From: Larix kaempferi
Lineage: Eukaryota > Streptophyta > Pinopsida > Pinales > Pinaceae
DNA: 64,000 bases
Reading direction: 5' to 3'
Assembly (NCBI GenBank): GCA_027924585.1
Contig: BSBM01000600.1
Location: forward strand, 15,621,001-15,685,000
The stretch's first letter is position 1, and each line of letters begins with the position of its first letter. Position numbers and translations under genes: made by a program. The notes under the pieces were generated by a model, which was not told the origin of the DNA, made no database searches, and saw only the letters and a list, made by a program, of their open reading frames with translations. Positions 46,264-57,150 of this stretch are shown in pieces.

Positions 46264-46976
46264 GTATGCTATTATTGCTTTCAATTATTTATTATTATTT
46301 TGTTGTAGAAAATGCTTATTTGAAGTAGTTCACAGGTATAAGAATCTTGGAGTCGACTTTCACCATAAGCTAAGTTGAATAATCTGATTGGAGTGTCAAA
46401 AGGAGAACTAGTGGAGGTCCGAGGAAGGAAAAGTTATTTTGGTATCGATAACAATTGCAAAGCCATATCATTTTGGTTTTGGGAGAAAAGGAAAGTCCTA
46501 TTTGACACTTTTTTCCTTTTAGAGGTCAGGTGGCCATGATCAGGTACTTAATGCACAAGTTAATTAACAGAATGGAGAAAGCCCTCCTATCATATTGCTT
46601 CAAACACCACTGAAAGCCATTCGAGACTTATACAAGGATGGATTAAAGATGTTGTCTATTGGCTTTGTCATTTGGGGATAGTGGAAGAGGATGTCCTTAA
46701 AAACTTGTGATTAAAAATATCACCATAACTAACTAAGGTTTAAGAAAAAATATGGTATAATATTGAGATTAAGAATAAGAAAAAGTTATTTTTTTACAAA
46801 GAAAATATTAACCTTAAGTTAGAAGATTAAAGCTATCTCTCTACTGTAACCAACTATGAAAGATACCACATATGGAGCGCATAAGCAATATTGTTATCAT
46901 AAAGGCTGCGGAACAATACTCCGATCAACATCTTGCCAAGTTTTAGTGCAGAACTATAAAACCTTCTCTAGATTAG
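46264..46976. other. Intronic or intergenic sequence; nothing recognised
   Basis: No ORF, LTR terminus or repeat was recognised. I looked for a continuing coiled-coil exon with consensus splice sites and found none convincing. Confidence 0.4.
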
Positions 46977-47231
46977 TACATATCCAGGCTCTAGATCAGT
47001 GAGGATCCGTGGGACCTCACCCCGACCCACGAGATCTCAGCAGCAGATTCATTGCAGACTCCGTCTTGAGAGACGGGCTAGATCCTCCCGACCTCAGCAA
47101 CGTACGAGCCCCCCTAGGCAACGAGTTTGTGGGCAGTCCGCACTCTCTACTAGCCCTTCATCAGGACAACAGACTTTGTTGAGTTTTCTTCAGTCCTCTT
47201 CTTTCAGCCTCAGATGTTAGGAGAGATGGAT
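46977..47231 (+). repeat. 255-bp direct repeat, copy 1 (LINE J C-terminal segment)
   Basis: From TACATATCCAGGCTCTAGAT to GGAGAGATGGAT, repeated at 48089-48343 with about a dozen substitutions. It encodes the Arg/Ser/Gln-rich C-terminus of the LINE protein and so is out of place here, ahead of the RT thumb region. Confidence 0.9.
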
Positions 47232-47699
47232 TACCTCAGCACATCATCCTTGCCAAGTTTGGAGCTCAACCCTTCAGGCTCGAGACGGTTTTCAGTTTGA
47301 TCTCATTCTTACACGTGTCCGGGGCTTTGCAGACTCGGTGGAGGGTAGAGATCGGTATCCTTACCTTGCATACTGCTCTTCTGAGGCGATTGCCCATTCT
47401 ACCCATTCGGGTCGGACTCGATGTTGGTTTATAGGGGTTTCAGATCTCCTAGAGGCATTGGGTATTCAGGTGGATCGTCTCCCCCCTTTCCGATATTCAT
47501 TGGATGCTCCTTGACACCTTTTACCTACTAGACAGAAACTGAACAAGACCATCCGGGAAGATATCTACAGGCAGTTCGTCCAGGTCACCTGGGTCAATCC
47601 TCCGGGAGGGTTACGCCCAAAGATGGCCTTTTACGCAGAGCACTTCCTGGAGTTGAGAGACGGGCTCATTGTCCGACCCCAGTAACGTTTCGTCATTGG

Positions 47700-48284
47700 A
47701 TGCATGCTCTTCGCATCCCTTTAGGCCAGTTCAGAGTCGGTTCTCATAGAATTCGGGTTGAGACGGACCACCAGATTGATAGACCAGATAGAATCTGTCA
47801 AGTATGTCACCTACAGGAAGTGGAGACCGAGGCACACTTCATTTTTAGATGCCCCAGTTACTACGAGATTAGAGGACGGTTCTATTGTTTGTTTAGAGAC
47901 TCTCCGACTCTCGCCGAGTTTTTCAGGTACCCCGATCAGAGATGTTTGGCTCTCTACATGCAGGAGGCTCTCAGATTTCGAGCGCATATTCTTCAAACTC
48001 CCATCAGACCGGACCCCACGCAGAAGATCACGTCATTTTTTAGGGTATTACCCTCAGACAGGGGCACCAAGAGACCGATCGATATCATTACATATCCAGG
48101 CTCTAGATCAGTGAGGATCCGTGGGACCTCACCCCGACCCACGAGATCTCAACAGCAAATTCATCGCAGACTCTGTCTTGAGAGATGGGCTAGATCCTCC
48201 CGACCTCAGCAACGTACGAACCCCCCCAGGCAACGAGTTTGTGGGCAGTCCGCACTCTCTAGTAGCCCTTCATCAGGACAATAG
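47700..48284 (+). pseudogene. LINE J C-terminal zinc-finger region
   Basis: A 194-codon open frame (its first codon is not necessarily a start). It has CQVCHLQEVETEAHFIFRC (C-x2-C-x10-H-x4-C spacing, a zf-RVT-like finger), then YPDQRCLALYMQEALRF and an Arg/Pro/Gln-rich tail. Such fingers follow the RT in many LINEs and are thought to bind template RNA. The minus-strand copy near 53100-53600 has CHVCHLREVETEEHFIFRC, confirming the family. Confidence 0.8.
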
Positions 48285-48343
48285 ACTTTGTTGAGTTTTC
48301 TTCAGTCCTCTTCTTTCAACCTCGGATGTTAGGAGAGATGGAT
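48089..48343 (+). repeat. 255-bp direct repeat, copy 2
   Basis: Partner of 46977-47231, offset by 1,112 bases. This copy is in the natural position, at the end of the ORF just before the 3' UTR. Confidence 0.9.
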
Positions 48344-48620
48344 CGGATCCTCAGACCCTTTTGCTCCTGGATTTTTTCCGCTAGGACTTCTCCGCCCCAT
48401 TGCGGGTTTTCTGGATTCGCGTCTACAGTCAAAGCTCTCTTGCTTCAGTGCTGTTCACTTTTGTTCACTCTTTTCTTTCTTTCTTCATGCATTGTACCTT
48501 TTTATAGGAGACCGTTTGGTTCTCCCGCTTTGTACGGACATCATTGTAATCAGCAGTCCCTTTGACCTACTTTGTGGTCATTAGTTGGACATTAATATAA
48601 TTATCTTATCTTATCTTATC

Positions 48621-50812
48621 TAGAACATCATTAAATGAAGTAGAAAAAATAGATTGAAAAACTTGAATACAACAAACAAACCCTGACATAGTCTAGAATT
48701 GACTTTGAGGTTGTGTCTAATGATTACTGATAGCAGAAGGATGTTGCTTGCAGTCTGTCCCTACACCTGAATTGACCATTTGTAGGCATTTACGGTTTCT
48801 TTTTCTAGAGATTCACATTATTCCCAGTTAGGCACACCAATCAACTCAAGCCTTACTTGATAATCTTATTTGCTTATGTCCCTTCCACCAACTAGGGGAC
48901 TTCCATCCTAGAGTAAGAAAGAACACTTAAGAACAAACTCTCATAATCTTTATAGAAAAATTGGATGTTGAAAAAGACCTAAAATACCTTGGGAAGATAT
49001 AATTTATAAACTTGTGAGACAAATGAAGTGGAATATGAAAACCACTCTTTCTTGCCCAACTTTCTCATTTTTAAAACATTTATAATAATACAGGTCTTTA
49101 TAAGTTGTTAACCCATAAAAACCAAACTGAGTTTTTACAACTTATCTTCTAATTGTTTGATCATAGATCCATAAGAGCAATTTTGTGATTCACTATTTTG
49201 AACTATAGAAGTCTATTACTTTTGAAATTGGTGTCATAGATTGGCAAGCTGACATATTTAGAGAGTTGTGTATATCATGTTCATGCTATTATGTAATTGC
49301 CGCATAATAATATAGTTCCTTTCATACCGTTAACTCTACTTCACACTTCCTCAAAATGAAAACAACCAATTACACTCAAATTGAGTCTAAGCTTATAATT
49401 TGAGTAAGACAAAGAGGTAGATCGAGACCAAATATTTGCAATGCCAATTTCTGCAAGGCATGTTATGACCCTAATGGTGGGTGTATTATGGCACTTTAGT
49501 CAGTAAAAGGGGTCTCATGTATACATGAAATAGCAGGTCAACTAATTGATATCTCGGGAGTTGTGCCCTCCATCTATTTTTGGTGTATTCAATGTTTATC
49601 ATGCTCTAAGGCAAAAAGTTCAGGGAACTTGAACCGCGAGGCTAGAAATTTGGCAAACCTTAAAATAACGAATTCGTTCAGATTCGTTGGTATAAATGTG
49701 TAGTGTGGTTTTGAAGGGCGAACTCCTTTTTCTTACTTTGTTTTTTACAGTGAATAAAAAATGGAAGAAAAAATACTGCCAGACTTTGATTGAACTGCTA
49801 TTTGGCTTGAATTTGCTGGATTCCTTTCTGGCAATGGGTAGACGGTGGTGACTGTAAACAGTGAAATTGTGCCGATGTTTTTTCTTGGACTGTGCAACTA
49901 TGCCAGTGAGGATTCCATCGTTTGGTGAGTCGTGAGTTGTGCAACGGTGTTGTGATTTGTAATGATTCATAGCTTAGGATAGGTATATTAATTAAGTAGG
50001 TTATATATATATTAACTATTTTATTAATAAGATATATTATAATTATTATATTATGTTATTATAATACAATAATAATTATATTATATTGAGTTGTGAGTTT
50101 TGATTTATAATGTTTGTTATTTTGTATTAATATGTTATAAAATATTTATATTTGGAAAATATGTATATGGATGAACCTAATGGCAAATCTTATCTGAATT
50201 TTGCTGAGAAATTTGAACCCAAAGCAAACTTAATGGTTGCAAACTTGAACCTTGTGAATTAGCTTTTGCTAGGGATATCAAATTGACTATTGTTTGATTT
50301 TTTGCAAAGAAGACATCTGTTGGTTTCTTTGGTCAAACTTTTAGCGAAACTGGTGCCCAAAATCTAGGAGGTGCAGTTTGTGCAAGTTGGGTTTAAGTCC
50401 ATTCTTGAAGAGCTACCACAAGTAGTAAGTTGGAGTAACATGTGCATTTTTAATAAAATTCCTAAAGTGTTATTTTTTGGAAGGAAGACACTTGGACATT
50501 GTCTTTAATCCAAGTGTCTTTGAAATTGGTATGAATTTATAGGTGATAAGTTTCACGAAAATTGGGGTTCAGATCCAATCCCAGAAGTTTTTTAATAGTA
50601 GGGTGCCGTAAATTGAGCATATTTATCTTTTCATTTGAAAGAAGACATTCGAGAGTGTTTCAAGTGAACATTTTATATCGTTTGGCATGGAAATGAAAGA
50701 GGTAAATTATTTTCAAGTTCGCTCTTTGGGGAAGGGATTAAAGGGTTTGGTAAATTGTGCACATCTTTACTTTTGTAGGTCCAAATTGAGTGAGAATAGT
50801 AACATTTGGAAG
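48621..50812. other. Noncoding stretch; AT-rich core at 49980-50160
   Basis: No protein-like ORF is convincing; the 116-codon minus frame at 49620-49970 shows no family features. Bases 49980-50160 are almost entirely A/T (TATATATATATTAAC, ATAATTATTATATT). The stretch is probably intronic. Confidence 0.4.
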
Positions 50813-50830
50813 AAAACATTTCATATTGTT

Positions 50831-52142
50831 TTTTTTAAAGCTAAAGATTTGTATTGATCGAAAAATAAGTTACATCATAGACAAAGTTGTCTTGCCCTAA
50901 AAGGAACCAAACCATTTATAATCCCCGAGTTTATCAAAGTTTGCATAAGAAGTTTGAGACTGCCTATAAAAGCTACTTAGCAGGTCGATATGTTGCTTAT
51001 CATGACTAAGATGGCTAAACACAAAAAACCATGAGACAATAGGAACCTACTAATCTCGATCATCTGAAATAGAAACAATGGGTACATGCTCTGGAGGAGT
51101 TGCTTCGTACTCCTTTCCCGTGGTTGCCTTGATGAGGAAATCCATGTTGTTGTTTAGCTCGTCCATTTGCAATAGAAGTTCATTTTGTTCCTCCATTGTG
51201 TCAAGTAGAATTTTACCCACTAGGGATTTTATAGTCCAATGCAAGGCCAAAGTCTTGAAATATTTGGTATCTCTTGAACGGGTATTGCTCGAGTCATTAG
51301 CCCAAGGTTGCATTTCTTCTTCGATTTCCTTTGGTTTGATGAAGTGTTTGTTCCTCCTTCACTCTCGTCTTTGCTCAGGTGATTTGAGCATGAATTTCCA
51401 GGGGATTCTCCTGATAAAAGATATTTTTTTGCCTCCTCTGCCTTTGTCTAAGCTCAAGTTGGGCCCTTGCTGTTGCTACCTTGTCGAATTTTCCTGTCCA
51501 TGCCTTGTCTCGCCATGGATGGAAAGAGGACCACCCATGATAGGGAAGGAGAATTACTGTAGAACTGCTTCCATCTGTGTGTTGAAGACCTCAACCCGAT
51601 AACCTTGAAAGAGCATATGCTGTGTTGCTCACCGTTGCGAAGGAGAAGAGTTCCCTCAGAGGCCTCTTCTTGCTCCAACAGGGGGAAGCCTTTGCTATGC
51701 CGCCTTTAGCCACCAACCAATTATCAAACTTGTCAAGAAGAGGATGAGCAAGGACAAGACTATTCCCCTCGCTCTTCTCGAAATGTAAATTACTATCCAA
51801 ACTCAGAGCAAAGTGCTTGGAACAGCTCGGACTAGAGCAACAAGATAAGTTGCGAGATTGATAAGCCCTACCACCATGTGAATACAACCATTTTCTGATC
51901 GGAAGGAGCAGCTTCAAAATGCCAGTTTGAACCATCAAGGACTCCACTTTTTGCTTCATTATGGCTTCACACACCTTTGTGATTTCCCTATACCCATACC
52001 TTGGTCGATACTTGTCTTGCGTAATCATTTCTCCATGCACTGAGTTCAACCTTCCAGGGTAGTCATGTGGGGAGGTTGACAAGTGGAGGGCACTCCATTG
52101 CGTGGGTGTCCTCTCACCTCCCTAACACCCCATTTCTGGAGC
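50831..52142 (-). mobile_element. Retroposed 1.3-kb segment with 18-bp TSD, origin unknown
   Basis: Flanked by perfect copies of AAAACATTTCATATTGTT (50813-50830 and 52143-52160). Its left end begins with a run of T, that is, a short A tail on the minus strand. These are hallmarks of LINE-machinery retroposition. Minus-strand frames include a 163-codon ORF (51591-52082) with YGYREITKVCEAIMKQKVE and HPLLDKFDNWLVAKGG, and an 87-codon ORF (51050-51313) with MEEQNELLLQMDELNNN. I recognise no family. It is either a processed transcript copy or a truncated LINE. Confidence 0.75.
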
Positions 52143-52160
52143 AAAACATTTCATATTGTT

Positions 52161-52774
52161 ACCAAATGCAATTTTACCTTAATTGTAGTAGAAATCATGA
52201 GGATATAGTAAGCATAAAATCGGCTTAAGACTACTTAGTGTACAAAAAATGGTTTAAAACAATAGTCCAACTTAAATTTGGCATGAATTTTGATTGATAT
52301 GCCCAAATTAGCTGATTTAAAAATCATTTGGAAAAGGAAATAAAAAATAATACATACTTAAAAACTGTGAAAAATTTGGCCAGCCTTTATAAAGGGATTA
52401 GATTTGGAAGTAAAGGGTCTTGAAATTTTTATTTTTATTTAATGCAGTGTATGAGAAATTGTCGTAAATATTTCTATGTATGGTCTATGTTCACTCAAGT
52501 TTTCAACTTCATATCTGCATTAGAGAATAAGCAAGATCAATTGTAAGTTAACTTAGTTTGGCTTACAAGTTTCGTACAAAGAGCAAAATGGGTGAATTTA
52601 CTTACATGGTGAAAATATCTTGATATAGAAAAACATTTACAACTACCAAACATCAAATTTAAAACAACTATTCTTAGGTAAATGGTCAGAATATATAAAT
52701 TGAGATAATGAAGCATTATCAAATATTCATAAAGAATTGGAAAAGACCAAATCTAATTTCCTGAAGGAAATTGA
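52161..52774. other. Noncoding stretch; nothing recognised
   Basis: AT-rich sequence between the retroposed segment and the LINE J tail. No ORF, repeat or LTR terminus was identified. Probably intronic. Confidence 0.4.
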
Positions 52775-54053
52775 GATAAGATAAGATAAGATTTTTTTTA
52801 TTAATATTCAACAAACGACCACAAAAGGAGGTCAATGGCACTGTATGGTACCATGACGTCAATACAAAGCGGGAGTGCTAAGGTGGCTTCCTATAAGAAA
52901 AAGCAGGAAGTATGACTCTAACCTAAAAACCAACAAGAGCTAATTTCCAGAGATGGAGAGCCGATCTGGAAGAGAAGAGTACAAAGAGAGTAAATCTAGA
53001 ATATGTGATACAAAAGTGGTAGATCTGTCATGGTGCATTGGAAGCGTCTCTCCTAACATTCAGAGTCAAGTGAAGGAAACTCAAAATAGTACTCTATTTG
53101 GAGGAAGAATTGGAAGAGGAGTTATAATGGGTTGTGTATTGATGCTTGGAATGGGGGACCTGCGGATGAGACCTGGATGAAGTCGTTTGGCTATTGGGGT
53201 GGGGTGAAGATTGGCCATGTTGTTGGTGTCCGGTGGAAGTAGAGGTGGTCTTCTGCATTGATCTGTTGTCAGAAGCAGTACCATCGTTCCTTTGCCCTTG
53301 GGTGCCCTTGGAGGAAGGGAGCACTAGAAAGAAGGAAGTGATCCAGTAAGTGGACGCATGTCCAAAATGCAAGTGTTGTTGGAGGATGAGGGAGTGAAAC
53401 TGGAGGGCCTCCTGCAAATATAAGGCCAGGCATCTCTGATCGGGGTATCTGAAGAAACTAGTCAGATTTTAAAGTTCCTTGAGGAGAAGGTCCCAATGAA
53501 ACTGCCCATGAACCTTGTAGTGGATAGGACAACGAAATATGAAGTGCTCCTCGGTCTCAACCTCACGAAGGTGACATACATGGCAGATCTTGTTTGATCA
53601 ACATACCTGGTATATCTTGTTTGATCAATCGATTTGGTGATCCCATTCCACCCTCAGATGATGAGAACCCACTATCAATTGGCCTAGAGTAATATGAAGA
53701 GTGCGTGTCCAATGGCAGAGTGTGTAGTGTGGTCAACCAATGAGATCATCCCTTAGATCTATGAAGTGCTTAGTGTAAAAGGCCATCTTCGGACGCAGCC
53801 TGCCCTGAGGGTGGATCCAAGTGACTTGTACAAATTGCCTATAAATGTTGTCTTGGGTGATTCTGTTCAACTCCTGCCTGGTGTGTAAGAGGTGGCAGGC
53901 ACATTCAGGGAATACCTAAATGGGGTAAGCTGGTCCATCGCAATACCAACAGATGCTAGCAGATCCACAACCCCCACATACGAATACCTAATGTGGCCTT
54001 AAGGGCTAACTAGCTGAGGCAATGGACTTCGATGAGAGATAGGACGGATACAA
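52775..54053 (-). mobile_element. LINE family J, second copy, opposite orientation
   Basis: The plus strand begins with (GATAA)3, the reverse complement of the TTATC tail, then a 3' UTR matching 48480-48600 (GACC..C..TTTGTGGTC). The minus-strand C-terminus (53094-53417) reads MQEALQFHSLILQQ. Upstream come CHVCHLREVETEEHFIFRC and NIYRQFVQVTWIHPQG. Frameshifts and stops are present. It is cut at 54053 by copia element C, and the rest would lie beyond the window. Confidence 0.85.
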
Positions 54054-54594
54054 TGTTAGAATTTGAAATGCAATAACAATAAGGATCACTGAAAGATAAG
54101 CAAGCACAACATAGACAATAGTACACAATAATTTTATCCCGGGAAAACCCTCTCGGGGAAGAAAAATCCAACAAAATTCTTCTATATAGATTCGTTAGAA
54201 TGTCCAATAGTATTCCTCATGCAAAGACCCAAAACAAGATGACTCCAAAAGCAACTATTCACTTGACTCTATCTCTCCTACTCATGCGAACTCAATGAGT
54301 GAGAGCGGTGACCAAATGAGGAGGTCGAACTCCTCATTTATACTAATCAACTGACTTGAACTTTTTACCAAACAGGGTCGACTTGACTCTCCTAACTGGG
54401 CTGACTTGTCTAATTCACAATAAAATATTCTTTTCTAGATCCTTCCAAGCCGACCTAACAGTTAGGGTTTACATTGACTCTTTCAATGACTTTTACATGG
54501 TCAATTACATCAATAATAATCCACGTAGGGTGTACAATACAAATGATACAAATAATACAAATAATAATATCTTCCGAAGTTACATTCTTCAACA
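54054..54594 (-). mobile_element. 3' LTR of element C
   Basis: A 541-bp LTR, on the plus strand TGTTAGAATTTGAAATGC to CATTCTTCAACA. It is followed by CTCCCTCTTAACAAGG, the complement of an AAGAGGGAG polypurine tract. It matches 63858-64000 over the visible part, with a handful of differences. Confidence 0.9.
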
Positions 54595-54714
54595 CTCCCT
54601 CTTAACAAGGAAGGTATTCTTCTGACATCGTCACTATCGTCTTCCAGCTGCTGCACTTCTTGTACTCAGACTATTGACATTTGACATCTCCCGAATCTAT
54701 ATATCATAAGAAGT

Positions 54715-55375
54715 TTCATAGAGCCAACCCTTTTTCATGCCGGATGTGTCTTGTAGTGCCAACCTTTTTCATGCTGGATGCAACTCTCCACAGAGCCAGC
54801 CCTTTTTCACGCTGGATGCAATTCTCCACAGAGCCATCCCTTTTTCATGCTAGATGTGACCACGTTGGGATCTTCCCTTGGTGATACGACCAGTCATTAT
54901 TGGGATCCACCCTCAAAGATTCCACCAACCACACTGGGATCAACCCTTGGAGATACAACCAACCATGTTAGGATTTTCCCTCGGTGATACCACCAGCCAC
55001 CATGCATCTGCTCAATCCAGTCCGTCGGAGAGCCTACATGCACCAGTTCAACCCAATCCGTCGGGGAACCTACATCTGACACTGGGATCTCCCTTGGTGA
55101 TACCACCAACCATGTTGGGATCTACCGTCGGAGATACAACCAACAACTCTGGAGATACAACCAGCCAAGCTGGGATCATCCCGTACAGTGACCGATCCTT
55201 TTTCATACTGGGTGTACACCACTACAGAGCTAGTCCTTTTTCATACTGGATGTAGATATCTTGTAGAGCTAGTCCTTTTTCATACTGGATGCACACCACT
55301 ATAGAGCTAGTCCTTTTTCATACTGGATGTAGATATCCTGCAGAGTTGGTCCTTTTTCATACCAGATGCAACTGT
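54715..55375. repeat. Two interspersed tandem motifs in the 3' noncoding region of C
   Basis: Repeats of an AGAGC(C/T)AGTCCTTTTTCAT-(A/G)CTGGATG unit occur at the left (54718-54865) and right (55195-55375). Between them a second unit, GGGATC..CCCT.GG.GATAC followed by (A/C)ACCA, recurs (about 54865-55170). Neither codes for protein convincingly. The array sits between the RNase H stop and the 3' LTR. Confidence 0.75.
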
Positions 55376-55969
55376 CCTCTTCCATGAACCGAGCAAGCCA
55401 TCTGGTGGGTCCAGCCCAGGAGCTCCATTACGTTGCACACCGCAACTACCTGCGTTACCTCACCGCTCGTCTAGATCCTCTCGTAGCCTAGGAGACTCAA
55501 TTACGTCACATGACCCGTGACTACCTGCTACCTCATTCGAGCTCATCACTCCCTCTTGATCTGGACCACTCTAAGCTTGTCCCTAAAGTACTCGAACTTC
55601 ACCCTCGACAGAGGCTTGGTCAACACATCGACTATATGCTCCTTTGTTGCTATATACTGGAGCTTCACTGCTCCCTTCTACACCATATCTTGGATATAGT
55701 GATACTTGATCTCTGTTAAAATTTAAAATTTGATAGCAGTAACAAACTGTAAATAAAATAGTGCAGAGATAGCTAGTAGTAAACACACGTCCACAGAATT
55801 GAACACAATATTTTTCATGGGGAAACCTTTTAAGGACAAAAACCCCAAAGCAATTAATAATAGATTATCTCCAAAATGAGATGATTGAGTTTATACAATA
55901 ACAGGCTGAGAACAAGCCTTTACAACAAATTAGAATTTGTTTTACTTAACAAGAAGAACCCTTTACAAT

Positions 55970-56155
55970 GACTGCTGCCCCTAAACTCAAGACTTTTACT
56001 GCTGCCCAAAATTCAGGGCTTTTATTGTTGCCCGAAATTCAAGGCTTTTACTGCTGCTCGAAATTCAGGGCTTTTACTGCTGCCTGAAATTTTATTGCTG
56101 CCCGAAATTTTACTACTGCCCGAAATTCAGGGCTTTTACTGCTGCTCGAAATTTC
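55970..56155. repeat. Short tandem array (ACTGCTGCC-CGAAATTCAGGG)
   Basis: At least six diverged units of about 25-28 bases, built from CTTTTACTGCTGC(C/T)CGAAATT with CAGGG usually following. They lie inside solo LTR H. Confidence 0.8.
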
Positions 56156-56932
56156 CTGAACTGATGCTGAGGGTGGCCGAGCTGCAAGAGAGATTGCCTG
56201 AGTCTTATTTGAAGCTGATGTGAACTTTCTGAGGCTGCCATGGAGTTAGAAAAGACTTGAAATCAAACCCTAGTTGAACTTGATAGCGGCAAAATGAAGA
56301 GAGACAAACCCTAGCTGTTAGGGTACTTTGAACCAACAACAGAAAGAGTAATTCTTCAAGGAGTAAGGACCAGCAATTATGAAAAGAGAACCCAGCAGAA
56401 AAGTCACCCTCGACTTGATCTTAGGAGCAGAGAAAACACTTCAAAAATCGATGATAAAATGAGAAGTTTCCTTTCTTATCTATAGTGAAACGAGTGGCAA
56501 GTATTCCCACAAATTTGGGGCCGACCTGAGGCTTGACATTTTTTTATTTTCCTTCATTTGAGGCTGACCTATGACTTTACATAATAATTTTTTTATTTTC
56601 TTTCTTGGCTCTTCAATTGAGGCCGACCCATGAATATATATTTTATTTTTTTGTTTTTCTTCAAATGGTGGGTTCAAGGACCAAGCCAAGCTATGCTTGG
56701 GTTTCATTGATCTTCAACAAGTCATCCAGGTGTTCTTCAAGGTCTTCCACTCCAAGTACATCATCATAAGGAGATAAATTAATTGCTTTACTTCACCCTC
56801 CTGTTGCCACCAAGATCAAGTGCTAGGTATTTCAACAAGGGTTGATCAGTCCCTTGAGAAGGTCCCGTAGTCCATAGATCAAGGGGAGGAGTACACCACT
56901 TGCCTAGGCCCGGTCTAGGGCTTACAGTGAAA

Positions 56933-57150
56933 ATCCTGGTAACTGACCAGGGGCCTCCATTCTCCCAGAGAATGGCTCTCAGCCCCAGGTTGAGCTTCCA
57001 GTCCCAAATTGGATCAATATCCTGGTAACTGACCAGGTGCCTCCATTCTCCCAGAGAATGACTCTCAGCCCTAGGCTGAGCTTCCAGTCCCAGACTGGAT
57101 CAATATCCTAGTAATTGACCAGGTGCCTCCATTCTCCCAGAGAATGGCAC
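56933..57150. repeat. 86-bp tandem repeat with hairpin, 2.5 copies
   Basis: Units start at 56933, 57019 and 57105, exactly 86 bases apart. The first two have CCTGGTAACTGACCAGG (inverted repeat CCTGGT/ACCAGG) or a close variant, followed by CCTCCATTCTCCCAGAGAAT. The array lies at the right end of solo LTR H. Confidence 0.9.

Larger units (their letters stand above)
46977..48620 (+). mobile_element. LINE family J, 5'-truncated copy with (TTATC)4 tail
   Basis: The 3' part of a non-LTR retrotransposon: the RT thumb/connection region (TRWRVEIGILTLHTALLRR near 47337; DIYRQFVQVTWVNPPGG near 47560), a CCHC finger and C-terminal region (47700-48284), a 3' UTR, and four TTATC units at 48601-48620 instead of poly(A). 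A 255-bp segment occurs twice. The stop at 47514 and a frameshift near 47685 make it inactive. A second copy is at 52775-54053 in reverse orientation. Confidence 0.85.

Noticed and set aside
46264-46976. Third exon of the host gene
   Set aside because: No open segment with acceptor and donor in the required phase and coiled-coil character was found.
49620-49970. 116-codon minus-strand ORF as a gene
   Set aside because: Lys/Ser-rich with no domain, no splice context and no family resemblance; likely chance.
51078-51602. 174-codon plus-strand ORF
   Set aside because: Lies opposite the minus-strand frames of the retroposed segment and has the Leu/Ser/Cys bias of an antisense shadow.
54715-55375. 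CRISPR-like array
   Set aside because: Units are diverged, abut without uniform unique spacers, and lie in a plant retroelement.
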